Shown in pieces: positions 16,728 to 24,710 of a stretch of DNA of 64,000 bases. The position numbers were made by a program, and so were the translations under genes. A model generated the notes under the pieces. That model was given only the letters and a program-made list of their open reading frames with translations. It made no database searches and was not told the DNA's origin. Source of the DNA: Sphaerimonospora mesophila NBRC 14179 = JCM 3151 (lineage in GTDB: Bacteria > Actinomycetota > Actinomycetes > Streptosporangiales > Streptosporangiaceae); NCBI GenBank assembly GCA_001552515.1, contig BCRI01000022.1:1-64000 (forward strand). Reading direction: 5' to 3'. Numbering within the stretch: position 1 is the stretch's first letter; each line of letters opens with the position of its first letter.

Positions 16728-17237
16728 ATGTCGATCAGACACGGGCTGCTCGCCCTCCTCAGCGTGGGGCCGCGGCATGGCTACCAACTGCGGGTGGAAT
16801 TCGAGGCGTCGACGGGGGCGACCTGGCCGCTCAACATCGGCCAGGTCTACACGACGCTGTCCCGCATGGAGCGCGACGGTCTGGTCGAGCAGGGCGAGTC
16901 GGACGAGCATGGCCGGGTCGTCTACGCGATCACCGCGGCCGGCCGGGCGGAGATGGCGCGATGGTTCAGCACCCCCGTCGCCCAGTCCGACCGGCCGCGG
17001 GACGAGTTGGTCATCAAACTGGCGATGGCCGTCGCCGCCAAGGAAGTGGACGTCGTCGAGGTCATCCGCAGGCAACGTACCGCGACCATGCGCACCCTCC
17101 AGCAGCTGACCAGGGCCAAGCGAGCCGCCATGGAAGGTGCGGCCCAGCGGCTAGTGCTCGATTCCATGATCTTCCAGGCCGAGGCCGAGCAACGGTGGCT
17201 GGACCACTGTGAGGCCGTTCTCAAGGAGGAAAGATGA
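16728..17237 (+). CDS. PadR-family transcriptional regulator
   Basis: A 169-aa regulator: an N-terminal winged helix (HGLLALLSVGPRHGYQLRVEFEAST at about residues 4-28, then the Y-T-TLSRMERDGLVEQGE recognition region near 41-58) and a C-terminal helical dimerisation part, as in Vir-like PadR proteins. I choose ATG 16728 because a longer start (16698) would lie inside the palindromic operator. Its stop overlaps the ATPase gene (ATGA, 17234-17237), which has its own GGAGGA site. Likely represses itself and the exporter until a drug-like ligand binds. Confidence 0.9.
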   Translation: MSIRHGLLALLSVGPRHGYQLRVEFEASTGATWPLNIGQVYTTLSRMERDGLVEQGESDEHGRVVYAITAAGRAEMARWFSTPVAQSDRPRDELVIKLAMAVAAKEVDVVEVIRRQRTATMRTLQQLTRAKRAAMEGAAQRLVLDSMIFQAEAEQRWLDHCEAVLKEER

Positions 17238-17926
17238 CGGTCGTACGGCTGACCGAGGTGGCCAGAGTCCACGGCGAAGGGGCGACGGCCGTACACGCTC
17301 TGAAGGGCGTGAGCCTGGAGGTCGCCCCCGGAGAGCTGGTCGCGATCACGGGGCCCTCCGGCTCCGGCAAGTCGACCCTGCTCAACCTCGCGGGCGGGCT
17401 CGACCGGCCCACGTCGGGGACGGTTCACATCGACGGGCGGGACCTGGCCACCGTGCGCGACCTGGCGGCACTGCGGCGCCGTAGCGTCGGCTACGTCTTC
17501 CAGGACCTCAATCTGATCACGTCGCTGACGGCGGCGGAGAACGTGATGCTGCCGCGCGAACTCGACGGCGTGCGCTCGCGCCTCGCTCGCGAGGAGGCCA
17601 TGACCGTGCTGGCGGAGATGGACCTGGCCGACCTGGCCGACCGCTTCCCCGATGAGCTGTCCGGCGGCCAGCGCCAGCGGGTCGCGATCGCCCGCGCCCT
17701 GGTCGGCGAGCGGCGCCTGCTGCTGGCCGACGAACCGACCGGCGCGCTCGACACGCACACCGGCGACGAGATCCTGCACCTGTTACGCGCTCGCTGTGAC
17801 GCGGGCGCGGCGGTCCTGCTCGTCACCCACGAGCCGCGGTACGCCGCCTGGGCCGATCGCGTGGTGTTCCTCTGCGACGGGTCGATCACGGATTCCACGG
17901 ATATGTCACTGGAGAGTGCCCGATGA
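17234..17926 (+). CDS. ABC transporter ATP-binding protein (MacB/LolD type)
   Basis: A 230-aa cytoplasmic ATPase with Walker A GPSGSGKST (about 36-44), Q-loop in VFQDLNLI, signature LSGGQRQRVAIARAL and Walker B LLLADEPTGALD. The subfamily is the one that pairs with FtsX-like permeases in export or envelope-stress responses. It is coupled by ATGA overlaps to the PadR gene and the permease gene, forming a three-gene operon. Cargo unknown; PadR control suggests a toxic compound or antimicrobial peptide. Confidence 0.92.
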   Translation: MTVVRLTEVARVHGEGATAVHALKGVSLEVAPGELVAITGPSGSGKSTLLNLAGGLDRPTSGTVHIDGRDLATVRDLAALRRRSVGYVFQDLNLITSLTAAENVMLPRELDGVRSRLAREEAMTVLAEMDLADLADRFPDELSGGQRQRVAIARALVGERRLLLADEPTGALDTHTGDEILHLLRARCDAGAAVLLVTHEPRYAAWADRVVFLCDGSITDSTDMSLESAR

Positions 17927-20415
17927 GCGCCGTTCTCGCCGCGCTGCGCATCGCCCGCAGAAACGCGTGGCGTTCCCGGGGACGGAGCGCGCTCATCATG
18001 GTGATGATCGGCTTGCCCGTCCTGGTGATCACGGCGGTTCTCACCCTCACCGAGACCATGACCGTCACGCCGCAGGAGGGCCTGGTGGCCGAGCTCGGCG
18101 CGGCCGACGCCCGCCTCGTGCAGGTGCCGGAGGGCACGGTGCTCCGCCAGGAGCCGGGCGGGGTGAGCTGGAGCACGGGCGGCGACGGAGCGACCGCACC
18201 CAGGCTCGGCGCCGCCGAGCTGGTGGCGCTGCTCGGACCGGGCACCCGGTCGACGCCTTTCAGCACCGGCGTGCTCCGGGTGGGCGCCGAGCCGGTCGAC
18301 GCGTTGGAGATCGACCTGCGCGATCCCCTCACCAGGGGAATGCTGACACTGGTCGAGGGCAGGTTTCCCTCCGCCCGCGAGGTCGCGGTGACGCCTGCGC
18401 TGGGCCTGCGGCCCGGCGATGTAGTGCGACCGTCCGGCGCGGCGCCGCTGACGGTGGTGGGAGTGGTCGAGCACCCGCACCGGCCGTCGCTTCGGCAGGT
18501 CGTGGGTCCTGATCTCCCGTTGGCGCCGTCGGACGACTTCTGGACTCCGAGCGGGTACGGCCCCGGATGGCTCGTCGACACCGCGAAGCCGGTGTCCTGG
18601 GCCGACGTGCCCGCGCTGAACAGGGCCGGGCTGTTCGTCACCTCCGGCGCCGTGCTCACGGACCCGCCGCGACCCCCGGCCTCGGCCTTCGACGTCCAGC
18701 ACGCGGTCGGGATCGGCGCCATGGTGATCATGGTGGTGCTGGAGACCGTGCTGCTGGCCGGGCCCGCCTTCGCGGTCGGGCTCCGGAGGCGGCGCCGGGA
18801 ACTGGCCGAGATCGCCGCACAGGGCGGCTCGGCCGGGCACCTGCGGACGATCGTGCTGGCCGACGGGCTGGTTCTCGGCGGCGCCGCCACCCTCATGGCG
18901 ACGGTGCTGGGCGTCGGCGCCGGCCTGCTGGGCGCCCCGATCGTGGCGCGCTGGGGAGGGGAGGTCGGCCCGCCCGGGGTGCCGTGGCCGCCGGTCCTGA
19001 GCGTCGCCGCGCTGGGCCTGCTCACCGGGATCGTGGCGGCGCTGGTGCCTGCCGTACAGGCGGCCCGGCAGCGCCCCGCGACCGTGCTGGCCGGCCGCGC
19101 GCCCGCGGTGGCCGATCGGCCGGGATGGCCCCTGATGGGAGTTGTGCTGGTGCTGGCCGGATCGGGGGCGACCGTGGTGGCGCGGCGCCAGCCGGGCACG
19201 GTGTGGGTGCTCGCCTCCGCTGTGCTGGTCCTGCTCGGGCTGGTGGTGTTGACGCCATGGCTGGTCCGCCGCACGGGATTCCTCGCCACGCGCTTGCGGC
19301 TCCCGCTGCGGGTGTCCGTACGTGACGCGGTCCGCCACCGATCCCGTACGGCGAGCGCCGTGGCCGCGGTCATGGCGGTCACGGCCACGGCCGTGGCGGT
19401 GGGCATCGGCACCTACAGCGAATACATGGACCGGCGTGACGCCTACACCTCGGCACGCCCGACCGGCACGCTGGCGATCTGGGCCGGCGACATCGGCGAC
19501 GCGGCCTGGAACAGGATGCGCGCGGAAACCGCACGCCTGTTGCCGGGCCTGCCGATGGCCGCCGGCTATCACGCGAAGGACGCTCAGGGCCACCGCTACG
19601 CGTTGCGGTACACGGTGCGATGGAACGGGAAACGGACGCGTCGCACGGCGGCCATCGGAGACCAGGCTCTGCTCAGGCTCCTGCAAGGGCGCCATGACCC
19701 GCGGGCCGCCGCGGCGCTGGCGAGCGGCAAGGCCGTGGTGTTCGACCCGGCCGCGCTGCGGGACGGCAAATTGACGCTGCGGGCCAGCTCCACGTCCGGT
19801 CCCCCGCGCACGCTCGAAGTCCCCGCGGTGGCGGCCACACCCGCCGACGAGCACCAGGGCGGCGCCCTGCTGCCGCGCGCCCTGGCCGAGCAGGCCGGTT
19901 TCACGACGGTGGAACGCCAGCTCTACGCCATGCACCGGCCGTCAGCCGACTCGACGCTGGCGCGCGATCTCACCGAGGTGGACCGCCGTGTCACGGTCGC
20001 CTTCGAGGAGGGCTACCGCAACGTGCCCGACCCCGGCCTGTGGGGCTGGCTCGTCGGCGCTCTGGTCCTCGGCGTCGGCGGCACGCTGGCCGCCACCCGC
20101 CTGGCGGCCGCCGACATGCGGCCGGAGCGGGCGACGATGGCGGCCATCGGCGCCCCTCCCGGGACACTGCGGATGGTCGTGGCGGGCCAGGCCCTGTACA
20201 TCTCCGGACTCGGCGCGCTGGTGGGGCTGGTCGCGGGAACGGTGACGGGCGTGGCGCTGAGCCGGCCGATGACGACGCACGGCGCCGGAGATCCCGCCAC
20301 GGTCGCCGTACCGTGGCCATTCGTGATCGCCGTGGTGGTGGGACTGCCCCTGCTGGCGACCGTGGCGGCGCTGATCACCCGGACCAGGCTGCCCCTCCCC
20401 CGCCGGCCCCTCTGA
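17923..20415 (+). CDS. ABC transporter permease, two FtsX domains
   Basis: An 830-aa membrane protein. One N-terminal transmembrane helix (about 22-45), an extracytoplasmic domain (about 46-255), a group of helices near 258-450 (first FtsX domain), a second helix near 470-490 and domain, and a final trio of helices (about 705-825, second FtsX domain). This is the usual actinobacterial arrangement for MacB/SalY-type exporters. It overlaps the ATPase gene by 4 bp. Very high GC, no frameshift seen. Confidence 0.88.
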   Translation: MSAVLAALRIARRNAWRSRGRSALIMVMIGLPVLVITAVLTLTETMTVTPQEGLVAELGAADARLVQVPEGTVLRQEPGGVSWSTGGDGATAPRLGAAELVALLGPGTRSTPFSTGVLRVGAEPVDALEIDLRDPLTRGMLTLVEGRFPSAREVAVTPALGLRPGDVVRPSGAAPLTVVGVVEHPHRPSLRQVVGPDLPLAPSDDFWTPSGYGPGWLVDTAKPVSWADVPALNRAGLFVTSGAVLTDPPRPPASAFDVQHAVGIGAMVIMVVLETVLLAGPAFAVGLRRRRRELAEIAAQGGSAGHLRTIVLADGLVLGGAATLMATVLGVGAGLLGAPIVARWGGEVGPPGVPWPPVLSVAALGLLTGIVAALVPAVQAARQRPATVLAGRAPAVADRPGWPLMGVVLVLAGSGATVVARRQPGTVWVLASAVLVLLGLVVLTPWLVRRTGFLATRLRLPLRVSVRDAVRHRSRTASAVAAVMAVTATAVAVGIGTYSEYMDRRDAYTSARPTGTLAIWAGDIGDAAWNRMRAETARLLPGLPMAAGYHAKDAQGHRYALRYTVRWNGKRTRRTAAIGDQALLRLLQGRHDPRAAAALASGKAVVFDPAALRDGKLTLRASSTSGPPRTLEVPAVAATPADEHQGGALLPRALAEQAGFTTVERQLYAMHRPSADSTLARDLTEVDRRVTVAFEEGYRNVPDPGLWGWLVGALVLGVGGTLAATRLAAADMRPERATMAAIGAPPGTLRMVVAGQALYISGLGALVGLVAGTVTGVALSRPMTTHGAGDPATVAVPWPFVIAVVVGLPLLATVAALITRTRLPLPRRPL

Positions 20416-20514
20416 CCCGGCCCCTGGAACCTCCGGCATGATGAGGCGGTTCGTCACCGTCAAGCCCGGCACAGAGGGCAGGTGAACCTGACGCCGCCCG
20501 TCCGCACTGAGCGG

Positions 20515-21159
20515 TCACCCGGCGGGGCGGACGGCGTAGCCGCCGAGAGAGGGTTCCAGGAGGCCGAAGGCGGCGTCGATATAGCGGGTGAGAACCGCCG
20601 CGATCTCCGCGTCGTCCTGCCCCGCGATGGTACGGCGGAGGGTCTCGTCGAACAGCAGCCGGTGGACGCCGCCGAGCTGGGCGGCGGCCACCCGGGGCAG
20701 GATGTCGTCGGGCCTGGCGCCGGTCTCCACGGCGAGCGCGTCGGCCAGGGCCTTCTCGCGCTCGTCGTGGAATTCCCGTAGCCGGGCGGTCAGGGCCGGG
20801 CTGGCATCGATCATCCGGGCGAACGCGGGGCCGGAGAAGCCGATGACCGGGTCGTGCTCGGCGACCGCGGCCAGGTAGGCGCGGCGGAGCGAGGCCAGGG
20901 CGGATTCGCCGGGCGCCCTTCGGCGGACGGTCCTGGCCAGCGACTGCACGAACTCCTCGCCCAGATCGAAGACCAGGTCTTCCTTGCGCGGGAAGTAGTT
21001 CGTGACCGTCATCTTGGCCACCTGCGCGGCCTCCGCCACATCAGCGATCGTCACCTTGTCGAAGCCGCGTTCCAGGAACAGCCGGGTGGCCTGGTGGGAG
21101 ATGTTCTCCCTGGTCTGCTGCTTCTTCAGCTCTCTGAGTCCCATCTTCTGCGTGCTCAC
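20515..21159 (-). CDS. TetR-family regulator
   Basis: A 214-aa TetR protein. The helix-turn-helix lies near residues 15-60 (TRLFLERGFDKVTIADVAEAAQVAKMTVTNYFPRKEDLVFD), followed by an all-helical ligand-binding domain. It is divergent from the operon containing sigma factor, vat and vgb, with a 121-bp shared control region. In streptogramin producers, TetR proteins such as Pip and VarR sense these drugs, so a similar sensing role is plausible but inferred. Confidence 0.9.
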   Translation of the reverse strand: MSTQKMGLRELKKQQTRENISHQATRLFLERGFDKVTIADVAEAAQVAKMTVTNYFPRKEDLVFDLGEEFVQSLARTVRRRAPGESALASLRRAYLAAVAEHDPVIGFSGPAFARMIDASPALTARLREFHDEREKALADALAVETGARPDDILPRVAAAQLGGVHRLLFDETLRRTIAGQDDAEIAAVLTRYIDAAFGLLEPSLGGYAVRPAG

Positions 21160-21183
21160 GCACCCACCTTACCTTGGATCAGC

Positions 21184-21226
21184 CCAAATTTGGAGTTGAC
21201 ATATATCTAGGTTGACCATAAATTTA
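21184..21226. promoter_or_regulatory. Divergent control region between TetR and sigma-vat-vgb operon
   Basis: Includes the palindrome CCAAATTTGG (21184-21193), TTGACA (21196-21201) and TAAATT (21219-21224) with an ideal 17-nt spacer: a strong housekeeping-type promoter toward the sigma gene. TTGAC recurs at 21212 and 21252, giving direct repeats. A TetR dimer site at the AAATTT palindrome or the ATATAT core would block both directions. Leader to the TTG start is about 50 nt. Confidence 0.6.
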
Positions 21227-21280
21227 GGCCACACCAGCCGATATCTCTCGGTTGACGTGACCACGGAAGGACACGCCCTT

Positions 21281-22234
21281 TTGACCACCGCCAACCTCGC
21301 CGCCTGCCCCACCCGCCACCCGAAGGGAGTCATCGACATCGACCCGGTGAAGGACTACCTCACGCAGATCGGGCGCACCCCGCTGCTCACCGCCGAGCAG
21401 GAAGTGGAGCTGGGCCGGCGCATCGAGGCCGGCAGACTCGCCGGGAAGCGTCTCGCCGCCGGGTGCGACGGGCCATCCGAGCGGCGCGAGCTGGAACGGC
21501 TGGCCGCCGACGGCCGCCACGCCAAAGACCATATGGTCGAGGCCAACCTGCGGCTGGTCGTCTCGATCGCCCGGCGGTACGCCACAGGCGGCGGGCTGCC
21601 GCTGCTGGACCTGATCCAAGAGGGCACCATCGGGATGATGCGCGCGGTAGAGAAGTTCGACCACCGGCGCGGGCTGAAATTCTCCACGTACGCCACCTGG
21701 TGGATCAAACAGGCGATCGGCCGCGCACTGGCCGACCAGAGCCGCACGATCCGCCTCCCCGCACACGTGGTCGAAAACCTCAACCGGGTCACCCGGGCCC
21801 GTCACGCGATGCTGCGGGAACTGGGCCGCGAGCCCACCACCGAGGAACTGGCGGCCGAGCTCGATCTGACGCCACGAAAGGTCGAGCAGTTGCTGCGGCA
21901 CGGCCGCGACCCGGTCTCGCTGCACACCCCGATCGGCGAGGACGGCGCCAAGTTGGGCGACCTTCTCGCCGACGACGCACCCGACCCCGCCGCCGAGGTC
22001 GCCGTCTCCTCGCTCCGCCACGACCTGGAAGCGGTGCTAGCGACGCTGACCGAGCGGGAGTCGGCCGTCCTCACCCAGCGGTACGGCCTGGCCGACGACA
22101 CACCCCGCACCCTGGAGGAGATCGGCCGGAACTTCGGGGTGACCCGGGAACGCATCCGCCAGATCGAAGCCAAAGGCATGCACAAGCTGCGCGAGCCCGC
22201 CCGCGCCCGCGTCCTTGCCGACCTGCTCGCCTGA
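21281..22234 (+). CDS. RNA polymerase sigma factor, group 2 type (HrdB/RpoD-like)
   Basis: A 317-aa sigma-70 factor without region 1.1. Region 1.2 is [12 protein letters not shown], region 2 runs from [16 protein letters not shown] to [17 protein letters not shown], regions 3 and 4 follow, and the region 4.2 helix-turn-helix is [21 protein letters not shown] choose TTG 21281 because GGAAGGA lies 9 nt upstream; an upstream TTG at 21212 would sit inside the promoter. It is the first gene of an operon with two streptogramin resistance genes and is next to a TetR gene. A sigma factor in this position could reprogramme transcription during drug exposure. Confidence 0.88.
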   Translation: MTTANLAACPTRHPKGVIDIDPVKDYLTQIGRTPLLTAEQEVELGRRIEAGRLAGKRLAAGCDGPSERRELERLAADGRHAKDHMVEANLRLVVSIARRYATGGGLPLLDLIQEGTIGMMRAVEKFDHRRGLKFSTYATWWIKQAIGRALADQSRTIRLPAHVVENLNRVTRARHAMLRELGREPTTEELAAELDLTPRKVEQLLRHGRDPVSLHTPIGEDGAKLGDLLADDAPDPAAEVAVSSLRHDLEAVLATLTERESAVLTQRYGLADDTPRTLEEIGRNFGVTRERIRQIEAKGMHKLREPARARVLADLLA

Positions 22235-22276
22235 CCTTTCTCCGAGCCTGATTTTTCTCCGAAAGGATCCCTCGCG

Positions 22277-22933
22277 TTGATTCCCGACCCGATGACCGTG
22301 CACCCGCTGCCCGCCCACGAGCGGGTGGTCTTCCTCAAACCGCTGGTCAGCTCACCGAACATCGAGGTGGGCGAGTACACCTACTACGACGACCCCGACG
22401 GCGCGACCGGCTTCGAGCACCGCAACGTGCTGTACGCCTACGGGCAGGAGAAGCTGATCATCGGCAAGTACTGCGCCATCGCCTCCGGCACCCGCTTCCT
22501 TATGGCCGGCGCCGACCACCCGACGATGGGCGTGTCCACCTTCCCGTTCACCATGTTCGGCGGCGAATGGACCGAACGCACCCTCGACATCGTCACCGGG
22601 ATGCCCAGCCGCGGTGACACCGTGATCGGCAACGACGTCTGGTTCGGCTACCAGGCCACCGTCATGCCCGGGGTGACCATCGGGGATGGCGCCATCATCG
22701 CGACCGGCGCCGTGGTCACCGCCGACGTCCCGCCGTACACCATCGTCGGCGGAAACCCGGCCAAGCCCATCCGCCGCCGTTTCGACGACGCCGACATCGA
22801 ACGACTGCTGCGGGCCGCCTGGTGGGACTGGCCCACCGAACTGGTGACCGAGCACGCCCGCACCATCATGGCCGGCACCCCGGCCGACATCGCCCGCATC
22901 GCCGCCGAACACCGACTGGAGAAGAGCCCTTGA
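22277..22933 (+). CDS. vat: Streptogramin A O-acetyltransferase-type protein (Vat family)
   Basis: A left-handed beta-helix (hexapeptide-repeat) acetyltransferase of 218 aa, similar to VatA/VatD xenobiotic acetyltransferases, which acetylate the hydroxyl of group A streptogramins. The family segment AGADHPTMGVSTFPF (about 76-90) contains the catalytic His (His82 in VatD). Hexapeptide-type repeats follow (VIGNDVWFGYQATVMPGVTI and DGAIIATGAVVTADVPPYTI), and the NPAKPIRRRF part comes after. TTG 22277 has AAAGGA about 10 nt upstream; ATG 22292 is the alternative. Its stop overlaps the vgb start (TTGA). CatB-like chloramphenicol acetyltransferases share this fold, but the MGVSTFPF text and the vgb neighbour favour Vat. 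Confidence 0.85.
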   Translation: MIPDPMTVHPLPAHERVVFLKPLVSSPNIEVGEYTYYDDPDGATGFEHRNVLYAYGQEKLIIGKYCAIASGTRFLMAGADHPTMGVSTFPFTMFGGEWTERTLDIVTGMPSRGDTVIGNDVWFGYQATVMPGVTIGDGAIIATGAVVTADVPPYTIVGGNPAKPIRRRFDDADIERLLRAAWWDWPTELVTEHARTIMAGTPADIARIAAEHRLEKSP

Positions 22934-23832
22934 CCGACGTGACCATCGAAGAGTACGCCGTGGCCGACCGCGACGCCGGACCGTACGCGATCACCACGGG
23001 ACCCGACGGCGCACTGTGGTTCACCATGGTCCACAGCAGCCGGATCGGCCGTCTGGTCCCCGGGGCCGAGCCGACCAGCTACGAACTCGACTCCGGCCGC
23101 GGGCCGACGATCATCGTCCCCGGCCCGGACGGCGCGCTGTGGTTCACCGAATACCACGCGCACCGGATCGCGAGGATCACCACCGGCGGCGTCATCGACG
23201 AGTTCGCGTTGCCCACCCCCGACTGCGGGCCGTACGGCATCGCCCCGGGGGCGGACGGCGCGCTGTGGTTCACCGAGACCGCCGCCGACCGCATCGGACG
23301 GATCACCCCCGATGGTCAGGTCACCGAGTTCCCGCTCCCGGTCGCCGGCGCGTTCCCCTCCGCCATCGTCGCGGGAGGCGACGGCGCGCTGTGGTTCACC
23401 CTGAACCAGGCAGGCGCCCTTGGACGGATCGGCACGGACGGCGTGATCGCCCTCTACCCGTTGCCAACCGAGGCCGCAGCGCCGGTGGGGATCGCAGCGG
23501 GCCAAGACGGCGCCCTCTGGTTCGTGGAGATCGCCGCCGGCCAGATCGGACGGATCACCCCCGATGGTCAGGTCACCGAGTTCCCCCTGCCCGACCGGGC
23601 CGCCCGCCCCCACGCCATCACCACCGGCACCGACGGCACCGCCTGGTTCACCGAATGGGGCACAGGCCGCGTCGGCTCCATCACCGCCGACGGCACCATC
23701 ACGGTACACAGCCTGCCCACACCCGGTAGCGAGCCGCACGGCATCACCCTCGGCCCGGACGGTGCCCTGTGGACAGCACTGGAAATCGGCGCGCTGGCCC
23801 GCATCGCTCCAGCACAGCCCCCCTCCTTGTGA
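22930..23832 (+). CDS. vgb: Virginiamycin B lyase-like (Vgb)
   Basis: A 300-aa seven-bladed beta-propeller. The blade motif DGALWFTE and variants recurs seven times along the protein. Vgb opens group B streptogramin rings by Mg-dependent elimination at the ester bond. Residues matching the known site are visible: His in RPHAIT, Glu in WFTEW, His in EPHGIT and the Glu in LWTALEIG. Length equals the family norm (about 295-300). TTG 22930 overlaps the vat stop codon, so the two are coupled. Together with vat it would inactivate both streptogramin components. Related propellers without lyase activity are common, but the His/Glu set supports the assignment. Confidence 0.87.
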   Translation: MTDVTIEEYAVADRDAGPYAITTGPDGALWFTMVHSSRIGRLVPGAEPTSYELDSGRGPTIIVPGPDGALWFTEYHAHRIARITTGGVIDEFALPTPDCGPYGIAPGADGALWFTETAADRIGRITPDGQVTEFPLPVAGAFPSAIVAGGDGALWFTLNQAGALGRIGTDGVIALYPLPTEAAAPVGIAAGQDGALWFVEIAAGQIGRITPDGQVTEFPLPDRAARPHAITTGTDGTAWFTEWGTGRVGSITADGTITVHSLPTPGSEPHGITLGPDGALWTALEIGALARIAPAQPPSL

Positions 23833-23847
23833 CCTCGAGAGGATTTC

Positions 23848-24510
23848 ATGACCCAGCCGACGCCCTTCGATCCGGGCACCGAGTTCGACCGGCAGGTCCG
23901 CACCCTGATCGACCTCGGCTACCCCGCCATGGCCGGACTCGACGCCACGCGGTTCGACGCGATGCTCACCCCGCTACGCGAGCACGCCACCCGCTACGCG
24001 CCCACGACGTGCGATCCGGAGACCGGCCGGGTGCCGTTCCTGCTCGTGCTCACCCGCCAGGTCGCCGCGATCGAGCAGACCATGCCGCGCACCACCCTGC
24101 ACGGAAAACGCAGACCCGGATTCGTCGATCATTCCTTCGAGCCCGGCGCCATCGAGCGATTCGTCGCCACCCCTGCCGTCGCGCTCCCCGACCAGCGCGT
24201 CTACCTGCTGTTCGATATCGAGCGCGGCGAGGAGTTCTGCGGCGCCGTCCCCAGCGACGCCATGAACACCATCTCCACCAGGGGACGCACCCCGCTCACC
24301 ATCGAGGAAGGCATCGCCCTGATCACCCACTTCCCCCAGATCCTGGTCAAGAACAAATGCTTCTCCCTCGGTGGCTCCCGCTCCGGCGACCGCCGGGTCC
24401 CCGCCATCTGGATCAGCCAGAACGCCCCCAAACTCGGCTGGTGCTGGGAAGGAAACCCCCACACCTGGCTCGGCATGGCCTCCGCCGGCACCCGGCGCGC
24501 CGCCGACTGA
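23848..24510 (+). CDS. DUF5701-like conserved protein
   Basis: A 220-aa protein that resembles the actinobacterial DUF5701 group. Conserved-looking parts are VPFLLVLTRQVAAIEQTM (about 50-67), VYLLFDIERGEEF near 115, LTIEEGIALITHFPQIL near 150 and WISQNAPKLGWCWEGNPHTW near the C-terminus. No enzyme motif or membrane segment. It follows vgb by 15 bp with GAGAGGA upstream, so it is in the operon. Family function unknown; its place suggests a link to drug response. Confidence 0.75.
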   Translation: MTQPTPFDPGTEFDRQVRTLIDLGYPAMAGLDATRFDAMLTPLREHATRYAPTTCDPETGRVPFLLVLTRQVAAIEQTMPRTTLHGKRRPGFVDHSFEPGAIERFVATPAVALPDQRVYLLFDIERGEEFCGAVPSDAMNTISTRGRTPLTIEEGIALITHFPQILVKNKCFSLGGSRSGDRRVPAIWISQNAPKLGWCWEGNPHTWLGMASAGTRRAAD

Positions 24511-24612
24511 ACGACGCCAGGCGGCACGTCTCGTGGGTCGGTGCAAACGGGCAGACGGGCGACGCGCCCGATGCCCCGCTCCCGGGCCGTCGGCCCCGCC
24601 CGCGACAGCGGG

Positions 24613-24650
24613 GCCGGATGCGGCCTGCCGGATCGCAGGCCGCATCCGGC
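24613..24650. terminator. Strong hairpin between convergent genes
   Basis: Perfect 16-bp arms, 24613-24628 (GCCGGATGCGGCCTGC) and 24635-24650, with a 6-nt loop. It lies between the DUF5701 gene (plus) and the cellulase gene (minus), so it can end both transcripts. No long T run, as is common in actinomycetes. Confidence 0.8.
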
Positions 24651-24674
24651 CTGCGATCCGGCGGCGTTCAGGAA

Positions 24675-24710
24675 CGCCGGCTCACTTCATGAGCGCCGGC
24701 TCACTTCATG
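24675..24710. repeat. Short tandem duplication at the cellulase 3' end
   Basis: CGCCGGCTCACTTCATG occurs at 24675-24691 and again at 24694-24710 (period 19). The second copy contains the stop codon of the cellulase gene, the first lies just beyond it. Probably a slippage duplication of the gene end. Confidence 0.7.

Noticed and set aside
17491-19935. Long minus-strand open frame (814 aa) opposite the ABC permease
   Set aside because: His/Arg/Gly-rich text with no domain; a GC-driven shadow of a well-supported plus-strand permease.
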